The translations under genes and the position numbers were made by a program. The notes below the pieces were generated by a model. That model saw nothing but the letters and a program-made list of their open reading frames with translations. It was not told the origin of the DNA and made no database searches. 64,000 nucleotides of DNA from Aldersonia sp. NBC_00410 (GTDB taxonomy: Bacteria > Actinomycetota > Actinomycetes > Mycobacteriales > Mycobacteriaceae), in the NCBI RefSeq assembly GCF_026342035.1, contig NZ_JAPENM010000003.1, positions 124,001 through 188,000 of the forward strand, in the 5' to 3' direction. Shown in pieces: positions 16,719 through 23,773 of the stretch; within the stretch, counting starts at the first letter, position 1; each line of letters starts with the position of its first letter.

Positions 16719-17219
16719 ATGAAACACGTCTCGCGCAGCACGGTGGTCGCCGCAGGCGCTGGTCTTGCGTTGGTCCTCGGTCTTGCGTTGGGCGCCGGCT
16801 CCGGCGTTGCCACTGCCGATCCGGCACCCCCGCCGCCTCCGCCGCCTCCGCCGGCGGTGATAGGCATCGATGGCACCTACCAGATCGGCACGGCGCCGGG
16901 ACAGTTGCCGGTGGGCGGCTACGAGACCGGTGGACCGATCGCGGGCGCGAACGCATGCAACTGGCTGGTTGTCGACCGGCGCGGCGCAGTCCGTGACAAC
17001 GCCGCGACGGTGGCCCACGCGCGGGTCGAGTTGCAAGACGGCGACGCTTTCACCACCAAGAACTGCCAGGCATGGGTGCTCAACACGAGCCCACCGCCGT
17101 TACCGATCCCCGACTGGGCGCCGTTCGCGGCGGTCGGCAGCGCGGCGGTGGGTAGCGCCGCGACGGGCAGCGTGGCGATCCCGGCGATCATTCTGTTGCT
17201 TCTGCCGGTCGGGCTGTAG
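16719..17219 (+). CDS. Exported protein, paralog B of a tandem trio
   Basis: A 166-residue protein with a signal peptide (VVAAGAGLALVLGLALGAGS, cleavage probably after ATA), then a run of nine prolines. The trio domain follows: GIDGTYQIG, LPVGGYETGGP, CNWLVVDRRGAVRDN, DGDAFTTKNCQAW. Both conserved cysteines are kept. The C-terminus (AAVGSAAVGSAATGS followed by a short hydrophobic stretch) matches the end of paralog C. AGGGG at 16709-16713 supports ATG 16719. Function unknown; see paralog A for the family. Confidence 0.75.
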   Translation: MKHVSRSTVVAAGAGLALVLGLALGAGSGVATADPAPPPPPPPPPAVIGIDGTYQIGTAPGQLPVGGYETGGPIAGANACNWLVVDRRGAVRDNAATVAHARVELQDGDAFTTKNCQAWVLNTSPPPLPIPDWAPFAAVGSAAVGSAATGSVAIPAIILLLLPVGL

Positions 17220-17348
17220 CGCGGCACGCTTACCACTTCCCGCCCTCTCATATCGAGCCGGAGCCCCACCTGCGTTTTCGTGACTTTCCGTAACGAAACT
17301 GCAACGTCGGCGATATTCATTGTGCTACAGCCACTTTGAGAGGGCCGA

Positions 17349-17792
17349 ATGAAAACCGTTGCCTACGCTGCTGTCATTGTCGCCGGAACGGGGCTCGCAA
17401 CGCTGCTCGGCGCCGGATTCTCTTCGGCGGCGCCCGCCTTGCAGGTCGGTGGCGATGGCCGCTACAACGTGAGCAACAACGACTCCGGACAAATGTGGCC
17501 GGGGTCCTACAGCACCGAGGGCCCATCCGGCCCAGGTGCGTGCCACTGGACCGTCTACGCGGCCGACGGCCGGATCACGTCGGACGAGTCGACCCACGGT
17601 CGAGCCGACGTCGCCGTCAGTGAGGGCGACGTGTTCGCCACGCGAAACTGCCGGAGCTGGGTGCAGTCCTATGACCCGCTCGAAACGTTGGTGCCGGCAG
17701 CCATCGGCAGTGCGGCAGTCGGCAGCGCGGTGGGCAGCGCCGTGCTGCCCAGCCTGGCCACGCTGCTTGTCCTTGGGCAATCCGGCGAATAG
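17349..17792 (+). CDS. Exported protein, paralog C of a tandem trio
   Basis: A 147-residue protein with a signal peptide (AYAAVIVAGTGLATLLGAGF, cleavage after SSA or SAA). The trio domain is: GGDGRYNVS, MWPGSYSTEGP, CHWTVYAADGRITSDE, EGDVFATRNCRSW. The C-terminus AAIGSAAVGSAVGSAVLPS parallels that of paralog B. GAGAGG lies five bases before ATG 17349. It is convergent with the zinc-ribbon gene, only five bp apart. It is the shortest member and has neither the proline run nor the Gly/Ser repeats, so it probably shows the minimal form of the family. Confidence 0.75.
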   Translation: MKTVAYAAVIVAGTGLATLLGAGFSSAAPALQVGGDGRYNVSNNDSGQMWPGSYSTEGPSGPGACHWTVYAADGRITSDESTHGRADVAVSEGDVFATRNCRSWVQSYDPLETLVPAAIGSAAVGSAVGSAVLPSLATLLVLGQSGE

Positions 17793-17797
17793 CCGTT

Positions 17798-18019
17798 TCA
17801 GCCGCAGCAACCCCCACCGCAACATCCGCCGCCACCACCGGCGGGCGCCTGCACCACGGCGGGCGTGGCGCCCGAGCCGCCGACGCTGAACGTGGTCAGC
17901 AACTTGACGGTGTCGTCGTGGCCGCTCGGGCACTCCGCCGGGGCCGACGCCTCGGCCATCGGGCGGGTCAGATCGAACGTGGAGCCGCAGGTGCGGCAGC
18001 GGTACTCGTAGCGAGGCAT
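17798..18019 (-). CDS. FmdB-type zinc-ribbon protein
   Basis: A 73-residue protein. The N-terminal ~45 residues are the FmdB/CxxC_CxxC_SSSS regulatory domain: MPRYEYRCRTCGSTFDLTRP and then AECPSGHDD. The second cysteine pair is reduced to C-P-S-G-H, so the last ligand may be histidine. A glycine-rich tail ends in CCGGGCCG, with four cysteines likely to bind metal. Such proteins are common in actinobacteria and of unknown role. TATCCT six bases before ATG 18019 (18026-18031) suggests a leaderless transcript. Confidence 0.8.
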   Translation of the reverse strand: MPRYEYRCRTCGSTFDLTRPMAEASAPAECPSGHDDTVKLLTTFSVGGSGATPAVVQAPAGGGGGCCGGGCCG

Positions 18020-18025
18020 TTCAGC

Positions 18026-18031
18026 AGGATA
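18026..18031 (-). promoter_or_regulatory. -10 box, probable leaderless start of zinc-ribbon gene
   Basis: On the minus strand TATCCT is followed by GCTGAA and then ATG 18019. The box and spacing are the same as for the DUF1707 gene at 3407. There is no Shine-Dalgarno. Confidence 0.45.
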
Positions 18032-18044
18032 ACCCGCGTCGCGC

Positions 18045-19355
18045 TCAGCTATCGATGCCCTCGCTGCGCGCGAAACCCGCCTCCTCGCGGCTCACCAACC
18101 CGAGCAGCGCGAGCGGACGTGGCGTCACCAGATTCGTCGCGTAGGCCAGCGACACCGCCCACCGGTTCACGCCGCGCGGCACGGCGAACACGTGATAGCC
18201 GCGCGCCACCGCCTTCGCGAACCGGCCGGACAGTTGCACGCCGAGCGGATTGGCCACGGCGAACCCGGGACCGAGATCGACGACCAGGCCCATGTCGCGA
18301 TGCCGATAGTCGCGCGTTGCACCGATCCCAAGGCTGGCCGCGACGTTGCGCGCCAATGCCTTTCCCTGCCGACTCGCGTGCTGCGCGGTCGGCGGCGTAA
18401 TCTGCCCGGGCTTGGTGAGGTCCGGCACCGCCGCCGCGTCGCCGCCGGCGAACACGTCCCGACGCCCCGGTACCGACAGGTCCGCGTCGACGACGAGCCG
18501 ACCCTTCTGCAACTCCAGGCCAAGGGTTTTCAGCAGCGGCGCGCCTTCGACGCCGGTCACCCAGGCGACGGTGTGCGTGGCCACCTCGGTCCCATCGGTG
18601 AGCAGCACCCGCCCGGGTGACAGCTCCTTCAACGTCGTGCCGAGCCGGATATCGATCCCGCGGCCGCGCAGCACCTCGAGCACCTTGTCGCCGAGTTGCT
18701 CACCCACCTCCGGCATCACCTGATCCGCGGTGTCGAGCAACAGGAAGCGGAACTTGCGCGGGTCGATGCCGCGGCGGTCGGCGTAGGTGTCGGCCAATGC
18801 CTTCAACTGCGCGACGAGTTCCGTGCCGGCGTAGGAGGCGCCGACGACGACCACGGTGCGTCGTGCCCGCCGGACCGCCTCGTCGTCCTCCTGATCGGCG
18901 AGTTCGAGCTGACGCAGCAGTTGTTCGCGCAGGTACAACGCCTCGGCGACAGACTTCAGGCCATTGGCGTGCTCCGCGAGCCCAGGGATGTCGAACAGCC
19001 GAGTCACCGAACCGGGCGTGAGCACCAGTCGGTCCCAGGACAGCTCCCGGTCCTCGCTGTGGCCGTCGTCCACCCGCAGGGTCCGGCGGTCCAAATCCAC
19101 CGCGGTCACCGCACCGATCCGCAGCTGTACCTTCGGCAACGCGTTCAGCAGCGGGATCGCCACAAACCTCGGATCGATCAGCCCGCCCGCCACATCCGGC
19201 AGCAGCGGTGTGTACAGCATGTAGTCGGTCGGCGATACGAGCACGATCTCGACGTCGGTGCGACCGGCCTTGGCGACAATCCGGCTGAGCTTGCGCGCGC
19301 ACTCGAACCCGGCGAAACCGCTCCCCACTATGACAACACGCTGACGATCGACCAT
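18045..19355 (-). CDS. ndh: Type II NADH:quinone oxidoreductase-like flavoprotein
   Basis: A 436-residue FAD protein. The first dinucleotide fold is VVIVGSGFAGFECARKL (about 7-23). The second, for NADH, is RRTVVVVGASYAGTELVAQL (about 163-182). The FAD-binding VFAGGDAAAVPDL (about 300) precedes a conserved TAQHASRQGKALARN. This is the NDH-2 layout (non-proton-pumping NADH dehydrogenase feeding menaquinone); a C-terminal membrane-binding segment follows (AKAVARGYHVFAVPRGVNRW). Related pyridine-nucleotide oxidoreductases share the fold, so the exact substrate is not certain. It begins 40 bp after the cation-efflux gene on the same strand. GGGGA about 11 bases upstream of ATG 19355 is a moderate ribosome site. 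Confidence 0.8.
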   Translation of the reverse strand: MVDRQRVVIVGSGFAGFECARKLSRIVAKAGRTDVEIVLVSPTDYMLYTPLLPDVAGGLIDPRFVAIPLLNALPKVQLRIGAVTAVDLDRRTLRVDDGHSEDRELSWDRLVLTPGSVTRLFDIPGLAEHANGLKSVAEALYLREQLLRQLELADQEDDEAVRRARRTVVVVGASYAGTELVAQLKALADTYADRRGIDPRKFRFLLLDTADQVMPEVGEQLGDKVLEVLRGRGIDIRLGTTLKELSPGRVLLTDGTEVATHTVAWVTGVEGAPLLKTLGLELQKGRLVVDADLSVPGRRDVFAGGDAAAVPDLTKPGQITPPTAQHASRQGKALARNVAASLGIGATRDYRHRDMGLVVDLGPGFAVANPLGVQLSGRFAKAVARGYHVFAVPRGVNRWAVSLAYATNLVTPRPLALLGLVSREEAGFARSEGIDS

Positions 19356-19395
19356 GGCTGCGTTGTTCCCCGAGCCGACCCGTTCGGAAACCTGC

Positions 19396-20325
19396 TTACC
19401 CCGTGAGGCTCGGATCCTCGCGCGTGGACAGGCCGAGCACGGCAAGCACGACATGCGGATCGGCCTGCACCCGCTGCCGCACGGCCTGCAGCGCTTCGGC
19501 GACCTGCGATTCGGCCGCATCGCCGACCAGGTCGACGTTCGCGGCCAGATACACCTTGCGCGGGCCGAGATATTCGAGCCGCAGGAACGTCACGCGCTCG
19601 ACCTCCGGCTGCGCGAGCAGCATCTGCAGCGCGCCGGCCCGTAGCTGCGGCGAGCCCTCCTCGCCGATCAGGAAGCGACGGTTGCGGTCGATGAGCACCA
19701 CCGCAATCACGCCGAGCAGCACGCCGACCGCGATCGAGCCGAGCGCGTCCGGCACCGGCGACCCGGTGATCTGATGGGCTGCCACGCCGATGAAGGCCAG
19801 CACCAGACCGATCAGCGCGCCGGAATCCTCGGCGAACACTGCGCGGGTGGTCGGGTCGGAGGTCTGCAGCGTGTGCTCGAGCAGGCCGCGCTCGGCTCGG
19901 GACGCCTCGCCCTTCAGCTGCTTCGTCGCCTGCCGGAACGAAATTCCTTCCAGCACAAACGAAATCGCGAGCACGACGTAGGCCACCCCGAAATCGCTCG
20001 CCGGTTCGGGATTGATCAGTTCCTGAATGCCGTGCGTGATCGAAACGCCGGCACCGACCGCGAACAGGCCGAGCGCGGCGAACATCGACCAGACGTAGGC
20101 CTCCCGACCGAACCCGAGCGGATGTGTCGCGTCCGGCTCGCGCTTCGATCTGCGGTCGGCCACGATCAGCAGCACCTCGTTGCCGGTGTCGGCCCAGGAG
20201 TGCGCGGATTCCGCGACCATCGACGCCGATCCGGTGATCGCCGCTGCAGCGGTCTTGGCAAGGGCGATCAGGGCATTCGCGGCGAACGCGAGCACTACCG
20301 TGAACGTGCTCTCCTCGGCTGCCAT
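19396..20325 (-). CDS. Cation diffusion facilitator family transporter
   Basis: A 309-residue CDF protein that exchanges Zn2+, Fe2+ or Mn2+ for protons. Six membrane helices span about residues 10-205. Metal-site helices are visible as SMVAESAHSWADTGNE (about 35-50) and RAVFAEDSGALIGLVLAF (about 160). The cytoplasmic C-terminal domain contains VTFLRLEYLGPRKVYLAAN. ATG 20325 is chosen over a TTG two codons earlier. No ribosome site is visible, because a 19-bp-arm hairpin occupies the message up to seven bases before the start codon. Its 3' neighbour ndh is probably cotranscribed. Confidence 0.87.
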   Translation of the reverse strand: MAAEESTFTVVLAFAANALIALAKTAAAAITGSASMVAESAHSWADTGNEVLLIVADRRSKREPDATHPLGFGREAYVWSMFAALGLFAVGAGVSITHGIQELINPEPASDFGVAYVVLAISFVLEGISFRQATKQLKGEASRAERGLLEHTLQTSDPTTRAVFAEDSGALIGLVLAFIGVAAHQITGSPVPDALGSIAVGVLLGVIAVVLIDRNRRFLIGEEGSPQLRAGALQMLLAQPEVERVTFLRLEYLGPRKVYLAANVDLVGDAAESQVAEALQAVRQRVQADPHVVLAVLGLSTREDPSLTG

Positions 20326-20332
20326 GGGCAAA

Positions 20333-20392
20333 CGTTAACGCCGCGGTGCCCACGGCGACATTCGAAGGGCGTGGGGCACCGCGGCGTTAACG
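20333..20392. terminator. Large inverted repeat between aldehyde dehydrogenase and cation-efflux genes
   Basis: A 19-bp arm at 20333-20351 (CGTTAACGCCGCGGTGCCC) pairs perfectly with 20374-20392 across a 22-bp spacer. It lies 27 bp past the aldehyde dehydrogenase stop and seven bp before the cation-efflux start, both genes being on the minus strand. It may be the terminator of the first gene, a translation-blocking hairpin for the second, or both. There is no T-run after it. Confidence 0.7.
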
Positions 20393-20397
20393 GTGGA

Positions 20398-20431
20398 GCG
20401 GTTCAGCTGGAGTAGCGGCTCAGCTCGAGTA
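20398..20431 (-). repeat. 17-bp tandem duplication across the aldehyde dehydrogenase stop codon
   Basis: 20398-20414 and 20415-20431 match at 15 of 17 bases (GCGGTTCAGCTGGAGTA and GCGGCTCAGCTCGAGTA). The gene's stop codon lies in the second unit, and the first unit carries a copy of it in a different frame. Confidence 0.7.
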
Positions 20432-21868
20432 ACCCAGCGGCATCAGCACCGACTTGGTCTCGCAGAACGCGTCGACGCCCTCCGGTCCGTTCTCCCGGCC
20501 GATCCCGGAGTTCTTGTAGCCGCCGAACGGCGAACCCGGATCGAAGGCGTACCAGTTGATCGCGTACGTGCCGGTGCGGATCTGCTTGGCGATCTCGATG
20601 CCCTTCGGGATATCGGTGGTGAACACCGAGCCCGCCAGGCCGTAATCGGAATCGTTGGCGATCTTGATGGCCTCGTCCAGCGAGTCGTAGGGGATCACGC
20701 AGATGACCGGGCCGAAGATCTCTTCGCGCGCGATGGTCATCGAGTTGTCCACATCGGCGAAGATCGTCGGCTCGACGAACCAGCCCGAGTCCAGGCCTTC
20801 CGGGCGACCGCCGCCGAGCACCAGGCGGGCGCCCTCTTCCTTGCCCTTGGCGATGTACCCCTCGACCCGCTCGCGTTGCTTCTCGCTGATCAGCGGTCCG
20901 AGCTGCGCGTTGGGATCGTCCGGCAGACCCACGGGCATGAACCCGACCGTGGCGACCATCGCCTCGAGGATCTCGTCGTAGCGCGACCGCGGCGCCAGCA
21001 CCCGGGTCTGGCCGACGCAGGCCTGGCCGGTGTTCATGATTCCCGACATGACGAGCATCGGCATGGTGGACGCGATGTCCATGTCCTCGAGCAGAATCGC
21101 GGCCGACTTGCCGCCGAGCTCGAGCGAGCAGCGCTTGAGGTTGCGCGCCGCGATCTCGCCGATCTTCTTACCGACCGCGGTGCTGCCGGTGAAGGTCACC
21201 TTGTCCACGTCTGGATGCGACACGAGGTACTCGCCGGTCTCCGCGCCGCCGGGCAGCACCGAGAGCACGCCCTCGGGCAGGCCGGCCTCGGTGAAGATGT
21301 CGGCAATCAGGTTGCAGCACAGCGGGGTTTCCGGGGCGGGCTTGAGTACGACGGTACAACCGGCGAGCAGCGCGGGCCCGAGCTTGTTGGCCATCAGGAA
21401 CAGTGGAACGTTCCACGCGATGACCGCGGCCACCACGCCGACCGGCTCGCGGTAGACCCGTGACTCGCCGAACGCGCCGTGCCGGGTCTCCTCCCACGGG
21501 AACGAATCTGCCAGGCCGGCAAAGTAATTCAGGGTGGCTAGGGTGGGGGTGTGCTGCATCATGGCCGCGGCCGCGGCCGGGGCGCCCATTTCCGCGCCGA
21601 GCACCTCGACGATATCGGCGGCACGCTCCTCGATGAGTTTGGCGGCGCGGCCGATGATTTCGGCGCGCTGCGCGGGCGTGGTCGAGGCCCACGGTCCGGA
21701 CTCGAAAGCGGTGCGCGCGGCAGCGACCGCGGCATCGATATCGGCGGGCGCGGCGACCGGGGTGCGGCCGACCCGCTCACCCGTCGCAGGCGAGTAGACG
21801 TCGAGAACGGTGTCCGTCGCGGGTTCGGTCCACTTGCCGCCGATGTAAAGCTTGTCGAAATCCTTCAT
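20420..21868 (-). CDS. Aldehyde dehydrogenase (Rv0223c-like)
   Basis: A 482-residue NAD(P)+-dependent aldehyde dehydrogenase. Visible features are the cofactor region AVIAWNVPLFLMANKLGPAL (about 140-160), the general-base glutamate in LELGGKSAAILLEDM (about 250), the catalytic cysteine in NTGQACVGQTRVLA (about 285) and the conserved EEIFGPVICVIPY (about 385). Complete length for the family. A KstR-type operator lies 54 bp upstream, and the M. tuberculosis counterpart Rv0223c is, as I recall, in the KstR cholesterol regulon. A role in oxidising aldehydes from sterol side chains is therefore plausible (inference). ATG 21868 is preceded by GAGAGAG about eight bases away. A ROK kinase gene lies upstream on the same strand. 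Confidence 0.92.
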   Translation of the reverse strand: MKDFDKLYIGGKWTEPATDTVLDVYSPATGERVGRTPVAAPADIDAAVAAARTAFESGPWASTTPAQRAEIIGRAAKLIEERAADIVEVLGAEMGAPAAAAAMMQHTPTLATLNYFAGLADSFPWEETRHGAFGESRVYREPVGVVAAVIAWNVPLFLMANKLGPALLAGCTVVLKPAPETPLCCNLIADIFTEAGLPEGVLSVLPGGAETGEYLVSHPDVDKVTFTGSTAVGKKIGEIAARNLKRCSLELGGKSAAILLEDMDIASTMPMLVMSGIMNTGQACVGQTRVLAPRSRYDEILEAMVATVGFMPVGLPDDPNAQLGPLISEKQRERVEGYIAKGKEEGARLVLGGGRPEGLDSGWFVEPTIFADVDNSMTIAREEIFGPVICVIPYDSLDEAIKIANDSDYGLAGSVFTTDIPKGIEIAKQIRTGTYAINWYAFDPGSPFGGYKNSGIGRENGPEGVDAFCETKSVLMPLGYSS

Positions 21869-21921
21869 ATCTCCATCTCTCTCGCGTGAGCTATCGACAC
21901 GAGCGGCGTCGCCGCCGGTTT

Positions 21922-21935
21922 TAGAACACGTTACA
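21922..21935. promoter_or_regulatory. KstR-like operator upstream of aldehyde dehydrogenase
   Basis: TAGAACACGTTACA fits every fixed position of the KstR motif T-nn-AAC-nn-GTT-nn-A. It lies in the 100-bp gap between the ROK gene and the aldehyde dehydrogenase. KstR is the TetR-type repressor of cholesterol catabolism in mycobacteria and rhodococci. No kstR gene is in the window. Confidence 0.6.
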
Positions 21936-21968
21936 GAAAGAGGGGGACTCGGCAAAGGGGGTTGCGTT

Positions 21969-22865
21969 TCAGATCGGCCAGCGCCGGTAACCATCGCCAA
22001 CGAGAGCTGCCCCGCCGGCAAGGCTGGCGCCCGAGCCGAGCAACGCGGGCACCACGTCGAGATCGCGCAGGTAGCGCAGCCCCGCGTGGCGGCGCAGCGC
22101 CGTCTCCAGCGGATCCCACAGCGGGCCGCCGGACAACGCGAAGCCCCCGCCGATCACGACCAGGTCGATGTCGAGCAGGGCGGCGGCCCCTGCGATTGCC
22201 GTACCCAGCGCCGTTCCGGCGCGGGCCATCGCCGCGAGCGCGATCTCGTCGCCGGACTTGGCCGCACGCGCGAGTTCGATGCCGGTGTCGCCGGTCCAGC
22301 CGTTCGCCCGGGCCCAGCGCACAGACGACGGGCCGCTCGCCACCGCCTCCAGGCAGCCGATACCGCCGCATGCGCAGACGTCGGCGCTGTCCGGGACCGG
22401 GATGTGCCCGATATGGCCGGCATTGCCGGTGCGCCCGCCCATCACCGTGCCGCTGCGGATGATCCCGCCGCCGACCCCCGAGGACACGATCATGCCGAGC
22501 AGATCCGTCGCACCGCGCCCGGCTCCGAACGCGTATTCGCCGAGCGCAGCACACGCGCCGTCCAGCACCACCTCGACCCGCGCGTCCGGGTACCGCTCGC
22601 GGGCGGCGTCACCGAGCCCGAATCCGGGCGCCCACTCGGGGATGTTGATCGGACCTGCGGTTTCGCCGTCCAGCGGACCCGCCGTAGAGATGCCGATCGC
22701 CTCGACCGGGTCGCCGCCCACAACCGAATCGAGCAGGTCGACGCAGGCCTGCCACACCCCGACGGCAGGGGTCGGAACCGTTTGCGGCTCCGACGGCATG
22801 CCGTCCGGGCCGACGCGGCAGGCGGCGATCTTGGTGGCACCGATATCGATCGCGAACGCGGTCAT
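21969..22865 (-). CDS. ROK family sugar kinase
   Basis: A 298-residue ROK-family kinase (glucokinase, N-acetylglucosamine or N-acetylmannosamine kinase group). The N-terminal ATP phosphate loop is AFAIDIGATKIAACRVG. The catalytic region is ISTAGPLDGETAGPINIPEW and then VVLDGACAALGEYAFG. The ROK zinc motif is HIGHIPVPDSADVCACGGIG, then CLEAVASG. Sugar specificity cannot be read from these motifs. ATG 22865 overlaps the stop of the methyltransferase gene (ATGA), so they are translationally coupled even though the products look unrelated. It separates the homologs of Rv0223c and Rv0224c, which are adjacent in M. tuberculosis, so it is an insertion or a lineage-specific gene. Confidence 0.88.
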   Translation of the reverse strand: MTAFAIDIGATKIAACRVGPDGMPSEPQTVPTPAVGVWQACVDLLDSVVGGDPVEAIGISTAGPLDGETAGPINIPEWAPGFGLGDAARERYPDARVEVVLDGACAALGEYAFGAGRGATDLLGMIVSSGVGGGIIRSGTVMGGRTGNAGHIGHIPVPDSADVCACGGIGCLEAVASGPSSVRWARANGWTGDTGIELARAAKSGDEIALAAMARAGTALGTAIAGAAALLDIDLVVIGGGFALSGGPLWDPLETALRRHAGLRYLRDLDVVPALLGSGASLAGGAALVGDGYRRWPI

Positions 22866-23674
22866 TCATCCATTCTGGCGTGGCTTCGGTCCGTGCGGTG
22901 CAAGACGAGCACGAGATTGCTGACGCCGAACTCGCGTAGTCCCGGCACCCGGGTGATCCACCAGGCCCAGCGCGGGTGATAGCGCGGGAACGCGGCGAGC
23001 AGTTGCGCCGGGACTCGCGGATCGGCCGAGGTGCGCCGCGCCCAGCCCAAACCGTCGGATGCGCGGATCGGGAAAAGCGACACGCCGAATCTGTTCTTCG
23101 GTTCGTGCCCGTTCTTGCGCCGATAGCGACAGGCGGCGCGCTCGCCGCCGAGGTAGTGCCATGGCCCGGTCTCGTGGCCGCCGAACGGGCCGAGCCACAC
23201 CGTGTAGGAGAACACCATCAACCCGCCCGGGCGGGTGACGCGCAGCATCTCCGCCGCCATCATCCACGGGTCGGCGATGTGCTCGGCGACGTTCGAGGAG
23301 AAGCAGACGTCCACCGCATCGTCGCGGAACGGCAGCGCCGTGCCCGATCCGCGCACCGAGCCGGGCATCGCAAGTCCGGCCGCGTGCATCTCGCCGGCAT
23401 CGGGCTCGACCGGCACATACCGCGCACCGAGGAGCGCGAACTCGTCGGCGAAGTAGCCGGGGCCGCCGCCGACGTCGAGAACGGTGCTGCCGGTCAGGTC
23501 TCGGCCGGTGGCATCGGTATACAGATCGGCGATCATCGCGGCGGTGTCCTTGGCCAGCGAGCCGTAGAACAGGGCGGGATCGGTCTGCTCGTGCGGGAAG
23601 GTGCGCAGCAACGCTACCGAGCGGCGCAGCGTCGCCCGGCGCCGGAATTTGGCGGTCACGCTCGAGGCAGGCAC
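22862..23674 (-). CDS. SAM-dependent methyltransferase (Rv0224c-like)
   Basis: A 270-residue class I methyltransferase. The SAM-binding motif I is STVLDVGGGPGYFADEF (about 66-82). An acidic ribose site is in RYVPVEPDAGEMH. Motif II/III are AVDVCFSSNVAEHIADPW and LRVTRPGGLMVFSYTVW. The C-terminal part (WAWWITRVPGLREFGVSN) is typical of the Rv0224c group. The acceptor is unknown, probably a glycan or lipid intermediate, as the gene is divergent from a glycosyltransferase by 99 bp. GTG 23674 has AGGGTGG six bases upstream. Confidence 0.85.
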   Translation of the reverse strand: MPASSVTAKFRRRATLRRSVALLRTFPHEQTDPALFYGSLAKDTAAMIADLYTDATGRDLTGSTVLDVGGGPGYFADEFALLGARYVPVEPDAGEMHAAGLAMPGSVRGSGTALPFRDDAVDVCFSSNVAEHIADPWMMAAEMLRVTRPGGLMVFSYTVWLGPFGGHETGPWHYLGGERAACRYRRKNGHEPKNRFGVSLFPIRASDGLGWARRTSADPRVPAQLLAAFPRYHPRWAWWITRVPGLREFGVSNLVLVLHRTDRSHARMDE

Positions 23675-23773
23675 GGCAAGCCACCCTAGCGGGGTGGCGT
23701 GCCGCTGCCCTGCGCGCTCGGCGCAGTCGCTACCCTGGGCCGGACGATTTCTCCAGTTCGAAAGAGGCCAGGC

